A stretch of 64,000 nucleotides of DNA from Ailurus styani. Lineage: Eukaryota > Chordata > Mammalia > Carnivora > Ailuridae. The DNA is taken from the NCBI GenBank assembly GCA_002007465.1, contig LNAC01000758.1, positions 436,096 to 500,095 on the forward strand, read 5' to 3'. Both the position numbers and the translations under genes were made by a program. Under the pieces are notes generated by a model. The model made no database searches and was not told the DNA's origin. It saw only the letters and a list, made by a program, of their open reading frames with translations. Below, one piece after another: positions 47,975 through 59,564 of this stretch. Every line of letters begins with the position of its first letter. The first letter of the stretch is position 1.

Positions 47975-49105
47975 GCCTAAGAAAAAATGGAAATTTTTCA
48001 AATTAATGAAAGTTGTCCATATTAATGTTTTAAATAGACATATGAATGCAAAGTTAATTTTCTCAACTTCCATCAGGATTCATATATCCGTGTAGCTGCT
48101 CATTCGCAGACTTCACTCCTTCTTTCTAGTATGTAACATATTAAAATCAAGCTCTAACTCGACAGTTCAATTCCCCTTTTTCCATGTCATGTTTCTTAGA
48201 AAGTAGCTATCAAGAGTGATATTAGACTTTCAACATGGCCATTGTAACAACATTCTAGAAAATAAAGTCAAACTTATTGGTTCTCACTGCCTGCAAGAAT
48301 AGGTCAATGCAATGCTTTTGGGGTTGGATGGGTGGTGTGACAGGCAAAATGACACCAAAGCCATTTTTTTGTCCAGAGAAAAAAGACTGTAATATTCCTT
48401 GATTACAATGAAGCTACATAGAAAGGGCTTACAGTCTTTAAGCTTCATTTCTCTCTACATGGTATCCGGCTGCCTCTTGCTGAACTTAATTTTGTTTCAT
48501 TTTTCTCACCCTTAAAAAACTCCAAAGAACAATTTTTTACATCATCAGTATATACAGTAATTGCTAATGTAAAACTCTCTCAAAATGCCATTTGTAGCCC
48601 ATTTTTTTGATGGTCTGCAATGAGGTAAGTACAGAAATGGTAATCACTCACACACTTTCAATGAGCAAGGTGAATAGTCTCAGTGACTCCTTCCTTTCTC
48701 TGTTTGTTCTTATTATATTCCTGGAAATGCGATATTACGCCTACTGAATCTAATAATAAAAAATAATAATAAATGGAGGCTTACATTTTATATGTGTTTT
48801 TTATAGTTCATTTTCCTAATAATTTATCCTTATTTCATTTAATAAGGCTATCAGTCTGTGACAGGTAACAAAAAGAAAAAGAAACCAGTCCTCCACTGCA
48901 TAGAGTTTGAGAAGCACTGCCCCTATTACATGTTTTCTTGAAGAGGAAGAGGAAGAAGAAGGAGGAGAAGGAGAAAAACCACTTTTCTTAACTTGTTAAA
49001 TAGTTGGCAATACTCTGTATCTTCTCGTGGTGCTGCATTCCATTTGTTATTTGTGTGGTCACAAATTAAGTATTACTTCAATAAACCATAAAGTTATCAA
49101 AACTG
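47975..49105. other. Repeat-poor non-coding DNA with (GAA/GGA)n
   Basis: No gene seen. A purine-rich (GAA/GGA)n run is at 48941-48975, and an AAT-rich patch is at 48748-48775. Confidence 0.5.
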
Positions 49106-49109
49106 AGTT

Positions 49110-49660
49110 TAACAACAACAACAAAATCTGACCACATCATTTCCTGCTTAAAATGCTTTAGTGGCTTCTCCTTAACAAAATCTTTAATGCTTTTGAAGGC
49201 TTAAAAGACTCTAAGATCTGCCTCTAGCCCACTCTTTTAGCTTGATCTCCTCTACAGCCCTCATTCTCTTCTCTTTGCTACAGACCACACGCATCTGCTC
49301 TCATTTTCAGGCCTCAGAGTGTAAGCTTACTCTCTGCATGCAACCTTCTCTTTCTCTCTGTCTTCATACACATCTACAAATACACATGCGTACCCACTAA
49401 TATTGCCAACTCCTACTCTTTCATTAGGGGTCAAATTACAGGGAAACTTCTCCGGAGCCCTTGGCCTCATGCTGTTAATTCTTTCTATCTGCTTTTCCTA
49501 CAATTTTCTCCATACATAAAATGTTTTTAATAGCCTTATCTTTCAGTGGATCATAGCCCTGTAAGAACAGGAACTGCTTTCTAAGTTTTTGTATTCACAG
49601 AACCTAGCTTAGTATCTGACACACTGTGGGTTCTCAGTGTTTATGAAATGAATTAGTGCA
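49110..49660 (+). mobile_element. L2 LINE relic, 3' part
   Basis: Diverged L2-like order: 'gaccacatcatttcctgc' (49129-49146), 'agtggcttctccttaac' (49160-49176), 'cttctccggagcccttggcc' (49447-49466), and the 3' end 'ctgtaagaacaggaactgc' (49559-49577) ending in 'gggttctcagtgtttatgaa'. The last part is the characteristic 3' region of L2. Confidence 0.7.
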
Positions 49661-49664
49661 TAAA

Positions 49665-50190
49665 TATGATGCATTAACTGGTGACTTACAAATCCTCATA
49701 AATTCATCTTTTACTTCATATATTTATAGCTCTATATTTTCTATTTTTCTGCAATACCCCCATAGCATTTTGAAGCCATTATAATTACATCGCTAATTTA
49801 CAGAAAGAATACTATAAACTCCAGCCTTTTTTATATTATTATTACTTAGATCTCTCTACGGCAAAGGTGATTTACAAAAAAGTTAGCTGTTGAAAAATTC
49901 AGTTTATCATTTCTGGCAGTTTATTTGTCCAACTTCTCAAGAATATTTAAAAGTCTGATCATTTCTTTGATGTGGTACAAAAACTTATGAAGGCAAACAT
50001 TAACTTAGGAGGAAGAGGAGGATAAAAACTTTTGAATTCAGTTCAATTTGTTCTTATTTTGAAATTAGACTCTCTAAAACTTCACTATTTCAGATTAATT
50101 TACACTAACTTCAACTGTAGTTCAATCGTGAATAATATTTTGTTTGGTCTGTTAACACCTAAATTAGGTACTATTAATTTAAAAACATTG
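49665..50190. other. Non-coding stretch, no feature seen
   Basis: AT-rich sequence between the L2 relic and the nested SINEs. Confidence 0.5.
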
Positions 50191-50196
50191 ATTTCT

Positions 50197-50602
50197 GGGG
50201 AACCGGGGTGGCTCAGTCTGTTCAGCATCTAAATCTTGGTTTCGGGTGCCTGGGTGGCTCAGTGGGTTAAAGCCTCTGCCTTCGGCTCAGGTCATGATCT
50301 CAGGGTCCTGGGATGGAGCCCCGCATCTGGCTCTCTGCTCAGCAGGGAGCCTGCTTCCTCCTCTCTCTCTGCCTGCCTCTCTGCCTACTTGTGATCTTAT
50401 CTCTCTCTGTGTGTCAAATAAATAAATAAAATCTTTAAAAAAAAATCTTGGTTTCAAAATAAGTCATTATTTCATGGGTTGTGGGATGGAGTCCCCTGTC
50501 CAGCTCTGGCTCAGTGGGGAGTCTGCTTGACACTCTGCTTCTGCCACTACCCCCACTCACATGCTTCTGCTCTCTTTCTAAAATAAACAAATAAATCTTT
50601 AA
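50197..50602 (+). mobile_element. Older Can-SINE split by a younger Can-SINE
   Basis: The outer element begins 'ggggaaccggggtggctcag' at 50197 and reads 'catctaaatcttggtttc' before interruption at 50243. It resumes at 50456 with a shortened body ('gtgggatggagtcccctg') and ends in the tail 'aataaacaaataaatcttta' at about 50602. The outer copy is clearly more diverged than the inner one. Its own TSD was not found. Confidence 0.93.
50244..50442 (+). mobile_element. Younger Can-SINE nested in the older one
   Basis: Near-consensus, 'gggtgcctgggtggctcagt' to 'caaataaataaataaaatc'. Perfect 13-bp TSD 'aaatcttggtttc' at 50231-50243 and 50443-50455, taken from the head of the outer SINE. Confidence 0.97.
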
Positions 50603-50604
50603 GA

Positions 50605-52685
50605 AACCAAACAACAACAACAACCCACTGACTTCTTGCCTACCCACCAGGAGACAAACAGAAGGATAAGGACTTTAGCATAGACTTATTACTTACTGTA
50701 GGAAGTAACTCAGAAGAGTCTATTCCTATTATTTCTGATAACCTGAGTCTTCGAATAATTAAGTGATCTGCATTAAATTAAGTAGCTCAACTCTGGTAAA
50801 GCCAAAATTAAAACCCAACATGACAGACTCCATACCTAGTACCATTTTAAGTGCTCTTATCATCATCACTAACATTTTGTAAAAATGTGTATGATTTCTC
50901 CCAACCAGCTCTTTTAAGATTATAAAAATCTAAAACAACTGCCCTTAAAAGCTGCAATCTAAAACATTTTGTACAACCATGAAAGCAATCAGAAACCACA
51001 TAAAAGCAAAACAAAGAAAAAGCTAGTTCGTAGGGTGATTTTTAGTGCAAAATAAGAACAAATGAGTGACTGAGTCATGAATCATAGCTGGCTTAATGGG
51101 AAGAGAGCAATAGTTCATCTCGCTCCCAAGGCAGGGGAGTCATCTTGATGGCCATGGAAATGGGCAAAAGTATTTCTGTACAATCTGAATTTAAACATAT
51201 TTTAAATAATTTTCAAAGCAGAAAAAATCTCGCAATCTGTGTATTGCTCCCAAGTGCAATAACCTATCAAATGTGAAACAGAAATGGAATAACTTCAGTT
51301 ACCTTGCTTTCCTACGTGACCATATTTGTCTTTGTGCCAGATTTATCAACCCCATTCACTCTTCCACTCACGTATGAAGGAAGAAAAAGGAACCTGTAGG
51401 AAATGTGCTTCCCTGTGAAACGGAGGCCACTTCCAAAGAAAGACTAGGTCTTGTCCACAAATCATCATCACAGTTATATAACATGACTCAAGTTACATAA
51501 TCTAAGGATGCTAAAAGTTTAGTTGCTCGGACCTTATTGTAAATGTGACTACTTATACAATCATTTCAGCCAGGACTGTTTTCTCTTGCACAGCACAAAA
51601 TGTGGCCAGCACGAGCACCAGTGTTTGTACTGACCACAAGCGAGATCAGATAGGAGAGTCTAATTGGCCACAAACATAAGTTAAAATATACAGCCTCCAG
51701 TTTTTTACATTACACAGAAGAAAACCTCATAATACATCTATAGAAACCTTAATTTATTGATTACAGGAGAGTCTCTTAAGCATCTGTCAATTTTGTTACA
51801 TGTGATCATAGAAATAAATAACCTTTAGTTTTCAAAATAAAAACAATGGTTTTAAAACACAAAAAGACACCCTTCAAACAACTAGCTAGACACTTAGCTT
51901 GGTTTTTTTTTTCTCTCACTACATAGCTTTACCTCCATAAGAATAAAGAATCCTCTTTTAAGAAAACCTTATGATATATAACAGGCAACCAGAAGTATCA
52001 ACTGAGTTATGTTGTAATAAGGCAGATTGGCTGTTGGAAAATGTACAAATGTTCTTCAGAATAGTATTCACTTGAAATGGGTTTTGATTGTTGCTTTCAT
52101 CATTGGTTTAGAAGTGATGGAGGAAATCTTATCCACTGTATAAGCTGAGTGTGGAAAACTGTATTAAGCGATCTGAGAAGCCTAAGTACATAACATTAAG
52201 TCTCTAGAAATGCCTTGTACATACAACTGAAATGGAAGAAAACAGAAATTCTCAGGCTTGCATAAATATATTTCTACTTTTCAATTTATAAGAGCAATTA
52301 CTGCTGAGGGGGGAAGGATATTTCATAGGGATTAATGACCAACTGAAGGTAATGACTCCTGCCCTCATGTTAGGCTATCAACTCTCTTCAGAGATGAAAC
52401 CTAATCAATCTGTCATTATTGAGATGTTATATAGGTACTTCAAAAAAAAAAAACTATCTCATTTGATGCCAATAAACTCCTGAAGATAAAGGAACACGAT
52501 CCTCTTCAGCAAGACCACTCTGATTGACTGTGTCCCAAAAACCTGCAGAGAAATTTAACAACCTGACTGTAAAGCTAAAATACTTGCCTATAGCCACATT
52601 CACATTAAGTCAGTGATTGTATAACCTTAAGAAGCCACAACTTCTCTATGGCTGTGAGGGTTCTTTGTAACATGAGGTAACAATT
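50605..52685. other. Repeat-poor non-coding DNA
   Basis: About 2 kb with no recognised transposon or coding frame. Composition is AT-rich with scattered GC-richer patches (51080-51160, 51380-51460). Confidence 0.5.
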
Positions 52686-52689
52686 GCTT

Positions 52690-53765
52690 TCACATACTCA
52701 GTAAACATTATTTTGGGAGACAATTAAGCACCCAGCACTGTCTTAGAGGCTAGAAATAAACTGTGATTAAGACAAAGTCCCCATCTTCAAGGGTTATTCA
52801 GTCCACTGGGCAAGGAAGTCAAGTAAGAAAGGAACTTCAAACCAGAGTTTAAAACTCTGTAATGAGTAGGAGAGGCATATATCTCAGTTTTAGAATAGGC
52901 ATAAAAAGGTGACTGGTCCATTGGAAAGGACCTTGACATAGAATATAATTAGCTAAAATGTTGATCGCCCAAATAGGGGTGATAATACCTCCAAATGCCT
53001 GGAGATGATTCAAGATGATTCAAACCAGTACAAGCTGTCCCGTTTGACTAACTAATTCAGGGCCCAGGTGATGAGATATGAGGCTAGACAACTAAGGGGA
53101 GACTAGAACACAAAGGTCCCTCATAAGCAACATTAAGATCTTACCCCCAAATGCAATGGAAAATTCACGTGTGGGTTTTGAGTGGCATGATCCTACTTCA
53201 GAAAGGTAACTTTAGCAGGAGGGAATGGAGGATCAGGGTGGAGCTCAGCCTCAGTGGAGTTGAATGGAAAACCACTCCTGCAACACAGGCAAGGGATGAT
53301 AGTGGCAGGGAAAAGAGAGGCACAGTGATATTTTCAAGGAATAAGGACAAAGTAGGACCGAAAATTGACTGAATATTTAAGAATAGGAGAAGAGGTAGCA
53401 TTCTCTAATGTGAAAAGGAAAATCAGACTCATAAGGGTATGTGGGATTTTCACCACGAGATTAGTGAAGGTTGAGGGTAGGACATCCATGGAGAGATGTC
53501 TCCTAGACAGGCAAACATGAAGGCTTTGTCCAGAGGAAAGAGAGCCGGGACAGAAATAAAGACTTAGTAAGTATCAGCATATGGTTATGTGGATTAAAAC
53601 ATTCAAAGTGGATCAAACTGCCTAAGGGGTATAGTGAGAGCAGACAAAAAGAGAGGTGCTGAGGAGTCAGGTAAGTATTTGAAATCACTTGGGTGATAGG
53701 AAGTGATAGAAAATACATGAAGAAACGGGCAAAGAAGTAAGTATATGAGGCAGGAAAACATTAAG
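52690..53765 (-). mobile_element. L2 LINE relic, minus strand, long
   Basis: On the + strand, 'gcacccagcactgtcttaga' (52728-52747) and 'ccccatcttcaagggttatt' (52779-52798) are the complement of the L2 3' region. 'gttttgagtggcatgatcct' (53174-53193), 'aaaggtaactttagcaggag' (53201-53220) and 'aagggatgatagtggcag' (53291-53308) follow the further upstream L2 order. Coherent order over about 1 kb supports one long decayed L2 with gaps. The paired 73/67-codon ORFs here are chance. Confidence 0.7.
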
Positions 53766-53769
53766 GAGT

Positions 53770-54914
53770 CTGTGTTGTCATAAAAGCTCTGGTGAAATTT
53801 GTTTATTTTATTCCCAGTATCTACACCATCCTCTTACTGGAAAGTTACCTTAATTTGGGTAAACTCTTCATTCCATTCTCAGCCTTGTTCTTCAAACTTC
53901 CTAGGATCCAGCGGGTGAATGTATAAAATAAGCAGAACTTATCAGACTATCCTATTTCTACCTAAAATGATAGATTCAAGGATGCGCACACACCTCAAGT
54001 CAAGTCAGTATCAATACAACTGAAATGTAAGATTTGGAGTTACTTGGGGAATAGATTCTTCTGTTGAATGGGTCTAGTGATTCTGTGAGGCTAAACCATG
54101 TAACCTTTCTCCACAGAGTCTGAGAAGGGAACCAATCCAAAGGTAGTCAAGGTATGGGGGTCCTACCGACACCCCTTGAACTCAGGAGACAGTTACAATT
54201 TGAAGTTTAGTCTCCCCATCTTCCTACCAAGAGTCTCTGTCTGAAATAGTCCCATGTTTTCTCATCTTTTGACTCTTAAATCTACCAGGACAAACGCTGC
54301 AGGCTAACTTATTTTTATTACTTTAAATATGTTCTTTTGACTGTAAAAGAAATATAAAATCATGGGGAAATAGAATATTGAAGAAATTACAACAAAGAGC
54401 ATTAAATTAAGCACTAATCCTACTATTCAAGGACATTAACTGTTAAAATTCTGATATGAAATAGGATTTTAAAAATGTATTTAACTAAATTAAAGTTCTG
54501 CCAAAAACAGAAATAGACCATAAGGAAAGGTGTTAAAATGTCAGTTTAGGCTATTTTGAATGGCAAGACTGTGAATGAATTTTCTTCATTTCCCTGAGTG
54601 AACTCGTCATCTTCGCATATTACCTCAATATAAAGGAATTTCAGATTTTTTTTCCTTCCCAATTTACTATAGCTAAGCTTTCCCTATCTGAGATTACAGG
54701 GATCCAGAAATGAGACAATCAGCCTCTGTCATTCTCCCTTCTCCCCAAGGAGGCACAAACTCTATGACTGAAATCATAAGGACTTTAAAAAGAGGTTCGT
54801 GTCATAAAAATAAAATATACTTTATATGTACAAGGTATACAACTGATCAGTTTTATGCCATTACCAGGTAGGCATGTGGGGTTTGGAAATAACCAACAAC
54901 AATTAAGGATAATT
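53770..54914. other. Non-coding stretch, no feature seen
   Basis: AT-rich single-copy DNA with no recognised element. Confidence 0.5.
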
Positions 54915-54928
54915 CTAGATTGTGTGTN

Positions 54929-55165
54929 CTGTGAGGAAATTTTTTTTCAAAATAATTGTTAACTATTTTTTTAGATGTTTAAAAAAGTATTCATTTGAGA
55001 GAGAGAGATTACAAGTAGGCAGAGAGGCAGGCAGAGAGAGAGGAGAGAGGAGGAAGCAGGCTCCCTGCTGAGCAGAGAGCCCGATGTGGGCCTCGATCCC
55101 AGGACCCTGGGATCATGACCTGAGCCGAAGGCAGCGGCTTTAACCCACTGAGCCACCCAGGCGCC
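54929..55165 (-). mobile_element. Can-SINE, minus strand, 13-bp TSD, N beside the tail
   Basis: Clear SINE body from about 54964 to 55165 (head complement 'gagccacccaggcgcc'). TSD 'ctagattgtgtgt' at 54915-54927 and 55166-55178. A single N at 54928 directly follows the left TSD. About 35 bp of non-SINE-looking sequence (54929-54963) then lies between the TSD and the SINE tail, so this side is disordered or unresolved. Confidence 0.92.
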
Positions 55166-55466
55166 CTAGATTGTGTGTTTTTAAAAGTTGAATTAAACTA
55201 GTTACTGTGTAGAAATTTATCAAAATTTGCATGGTAGTATACAGACATAGCCATGTCATCTTAAAATTATACTGGATCAAAAGTTTATAGCTCTGGGTTT
55301 AACCTGTCAATCTAACACCAACCAACTCGAGCAAAAAGTTTTGTCCACCAATTATAAAGTAAGGAGGATTTGGGTTTGTTTATCTTGTTGTCAACATCAG
55401 AGGGAAAAGAACCTGATTTTTTGCAGTGAGTTCACTCTGTTTCAAACATTCAGTATTTCTAATGAT

Positions 55467-55672
55467 GGGGCGCCTGGGTGGCTCAGTCAGTTAAGTGTCT
55501 GCCTTTGGTTCAGGTCATGATCCCAGGGTCCTGGAATCAAGCCCTGCATTGGGCTCTTTGCTAAACAGGGAGTCTGCCTGTCCCTCTGCCCCTCCCCCCA
55601 GCTCATGCTTGTGTGCTTTTTCTCTTACTCTCTCTCTCTCTGAAATAAGTAAAAAATCCTCAAAAATATATA
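55467..55672 (+). mobile_element. Can-SINE with 12-bp TSD
   Basis: Head 'ggggcgcctgggtggctcag', older subfamily body ('cagttaagtgtctgcc'), (CT)n and tail 'tgaaataagtaaaaaatcc'. TSD 'tatttctaatga' at 55454-55465 and 55673-55684. Confidence 0.96.
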
Positions 55673-55689
55673 TATTTCTAATGAGAGAT

Positions 55690-58600
55690 TTTTTTTACAA
55701 ATTACATTCTATTAAAAAAATTCATAGAAAATTACATTGAAACAAAGCCTTATCTTCTTTTCCAAGTAAGAAGTTGAACTGCCAAGCAGTGGCATCGTAT
55801 TTTACATATAACCCTCCATGCAGTTGTGTGGAACTAAATGAAATGACATTTGAGCAATAAATATCAAATGCTTTCTCCTCTGATAACCCACATCTTAATA
55901 TAGATTCAGTGTGTACCATACCTTTGAAAATCCAAGTGAGATTTAAGATGACACCCAGATATTTTAATTCCATGATATAAATTAAGGGCTTCAGCAAATA
56001 TTCTAATGTTACCTTTCTCCTTACAACAATTCTTTCAATAGTTGATGAGTCCTAACCAGTGCTGATATTAAAATCATGCTCCAGAGAAACATAATTTTAA
56101 CCTGTCAAGTGGTTCAGATCCTTTCCATGATAGAGTAAGAATTAATTTTATTTAGGGCAATAAAATCTACTGCATAAACCAAAATTCTGTAGAAATTGTA
56201 AGAGATTCACTCCTTAACTCTTGAGTCAGTCCTTAGCATAAACCCTTAGCAAAAAAGATCTGTATTACCTTCCTTTCTGTCTATTCCAGTCCCTACCAAC
56301 AATCCAGAGTTATGCTTTCCACCAGGTAGGTATCTCAGTATTTTCTCTTGTTAATGGCTGTGCTTGTCTCAACAAACAAAATAAAACATGTGAGAGTTTT
56401 GCTTTGCTTTTGAGTGAACAGGTGACTAACAATGATTGACTATTTTCAGCATATATATTATGATTGCTAAAGTCCCCGATAAAGAGTAAAGAATTCACAG
56501 TAGGTCTCTTTTCACTGTGGATTAGTGCATTTCCAAAAGAGGGCTCTCTACTGCTTTAGATATAGCTTTGTTGTCTCAAGTGGGTTATTGGGGTCTTGCT
56601 TCTGCTTTGTTTTGGCCAGGGGAGGGGAAGTAAAAAGAGGGATCCTGGGAAGGTAGGAGAAACATCTTATTTTCAGGATCTCTTACTTCTTTAAAGCCTC
56701 TGTGTATTCCGGTAAATCAGGACTCAAATCATGCTGGTAAGGGTGGGCAGAGGGAGGGAAGTGGGAGTGAGTAGGCCCTTCTACATTATCATAGTTATTC
56801 CATACCCTTCTCTGGAATCAGACTCCTGTTTGAATTTAGGGAGCAATGAAAAAGCAGTCATGCCCCAATCTCAGCCCTAGCCAAATGCCTTACACTTTTC
56901 TGTTAAAGAAATGCTCATTTCTTAAGCCAAAATTCCAGCCCCTGTCTGTGTCTAGGCTAGAAAGGCTCTTCATTTACCCAAATGTTTAGATGAAGTGAAG
57001 AGAAAGCAGCCTAGAGTCCTGACTTCTCACTTACCCTCCACCCTAACCCCTAAAGCACCTCTTGAAATTTCTGGGCTGTATGAAGCACAGAGTGAAAACC
57101 ACTGGTCTTCAGTGGTCAGGGACGTTCTACATCCCAAATCCTTGGATTCTCTATAACCTAAGACTATCAGATTCTTTGGGTAATGTTATATCCCTTCTTA
57201 GTCATTTAGTATTTTAATACCGTCCATGATATTCAAATACATGAGGGGTTACATTATGAATCATATCTCCAAAACATTCACCATGATTTGGGAACAATTG
57301 TAAAGTAAGTAGATTGTGACACTGGATCTCTAATCCACCAAAAATGCCAAAACTCTGGTTACCTTTCAAGGGATGGAGTAAAAGATTATGATACATTAAG
57401 ATAATAGATGAATATAAGTAAATAGCAGAAAAAAAGACATTTAAAGGTATGTTTCTGTTCAATATGCTGAAAAATTTACATTTTCTGTTTTATAAGGATC
57501 AAGAAGACCTCCACCAATATATTATGGTGCATCTGATACCTAGGTCAAGCACTGGACGGAAACTTTAATACTATAACTGGACCCCACATATCTGCTTGGA
57601 GTTCACACTGCCCTCTGGCTGCCAATTTAAGTTAAATCCCTTCAGAAATAGATACACAGTTCTTCACAAAGAACCACCTTCAGCTTAGGAACTGAAATTT
57701 TTGATCATATTCCCTGAGACTTGCTCATCTGGGTCAGGAAGTCAATATTGTCTTCCTACTCTCTTCACAGCACAGCACTGCTAAAGGGCCTCGTCCCACT
57801 TGTAAGCATTCGATACTTCCAATGAGAAGAAATGTTTTTTTAAAAATCACATTTTGTACGAATAAAAATAAACAAACTTCATAGAAAAATCACAATGAGA
57901 CAAATTCTTTCACCAGCATCTCTGGCTTTCACATGTTTTTGCATAATGAAAGGGCTAATATAACATAACAAATCCTAAACTGTTTTCACAAGGAGTGGAA
58001 AAAAGATGTGTAAAAGTATGCTCTGTCTTGCTTCCTTCTGTTCACAATGTATCTAAATAAAACAAATGGTGTTCTTGCTCTTTCTGTCTGTTTCCCAATC
58101 TGTTTGGATAGTAGCCACCATTCCGCAGCCAACCATAATATCTGACACTTCCTGACATCATGAAAGCCACCATCTGTCTATCACCAAAACCCTGTACTTT
58201 TTAAAGACTACTTGGCTTGATCCTTAATGAAGCTTCACGTTGAATGCACAGATCAGTTTAGAAGGGATACAGGGCATAATTGACACAAGGAATCTGTATA
58301 AAATCACGTTTTCATTAGATTCCGTCTGAAAACACAAAGTGAAATATTAAGGCCCCTCTGCAGGCAGAAAAAGCTCGGTTTAGTTTCAATTGTGTTTCAT
58401 TTCCGATTTGCCTGTGAAAGTTTAGACAGGGTTGGACACCAAGAATAAACCTCAACTAAAACCTAAGCCTTAAATCCAATATTTTCAGTCTTGTAAAATT
58501 AAACAGTTAGACATGACTTTGCAGTGTGTATATTTGAACTATGGAAAAAGAAAAAGAAAGCCATCAGTTATTTTCCCAGGCTTGAGAAAATCATGCCATT

Positions 58601-59155
58601 TAAAATTGAATCAACTTCTTCTTTAACACCTGAGCGATTATCCAGGAAACAAAAGAAGGCTCTGTGTGTCTTCACTTGTAAATGTCACAGGTGAACACAA
58701 ACAACTGAGTGCTGGACATGAAGTCACTCTTTGTTTTATTCAACTATTGTACCTCTCTATGTGCAACGAAGGAGTATTTAACAAGGGAGACTGAGGAAGA
58801 ATATTTTCCTAGGTGATATTTAAGTTCGTACAGCACAAGTACCACTTTCCAGGAAGACAGAATAAGTTCCATATACATATTTCATCACCGCACTGCCACA
58901 GCTGTGATTATATGGTATATCCCCCAATCTCCTTCCTCCCCCCCCCCTTTTTCTCAGTATTAGTCCTGTGGTTCCTTTAACAGTCTCATAAATCCAAGTT
59001 TTGTGAAGTCACACAGCTTCCTCTAGCAGTCAAAAACTACTAATGGACATACAAGCTCTCATAGACTGCATTTACCTACGTGTATGTATAGATGCAAATA
59101 CACAGCAAGAGACAGAAAGAAATTGTGTTTGTGTGTATGCGTATAATTATAATTT

Positions 59156-59186
<31 letters not shown>

Positions 59187-59395
59187 TGTAAGTGTATTAG
59201 TCTGGAACAGGCTAAATTTGAATCTTAAACTGGAAAAACTACGGATGGCCTTCTACAGGAGAGTTCTTGTAGGTTCTAAAGTTGATGTGTCCAAAAATAT
59301 CTTGGTAAAACAAGTGCTTATTCTGCAATAGGTATGAGATCCAGCAATACCTACTTACTTCACTGAACTCTGTTCTGGGCACTGTTACTAAACTA
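55690..59395. other. Repeat-poor non-coding DNA, low-complexity patches
   Basis: No gene or recent transposon over 3.7 kb. Contains a C-run at about 58938-58949. Several 60-90-codon ORFs have no support. The interval 58200-58480 has a mixed composition and could be conserved. Confidence 0.45.
59161..59187 (+). repeat. (CA)n microsatellite
   Basis: Nearly pure CA run. It produces the Thr-His repeat in the overlapping short ORFs. Confidence 0.95.
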
Positions 59396-59399
59396 TTTT

Positions 59400-59562
59400 G
59401 ATAAAGAGAAGATTTAGATACATTGTGAACAGAAGGCTAGGGACAGTAACCAACTTGCCCAAGACCCCACAGCTAAGAACTTCTGGATCCCAGAGTCAAA
59501 CCAAAGTGGTCTGATTCAAACTCTGTGCTCTTTCCAACGACCATCCTACCTTACCTCTTAGT
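59400..59562 (-). mobile_element. MIR-type relic, minus strand
   Basis: On the + strand, 'taaccaacttgcccaagacc' (59447-59466), 'ccacagctaagaacttctgg' (59467-59486) and 'tctgtgctctttccaacgac' (59522-59541) follow the complement of the MIR core. Diverged. Confidence 0.7.
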
Positions 59563-59564
59563 TA

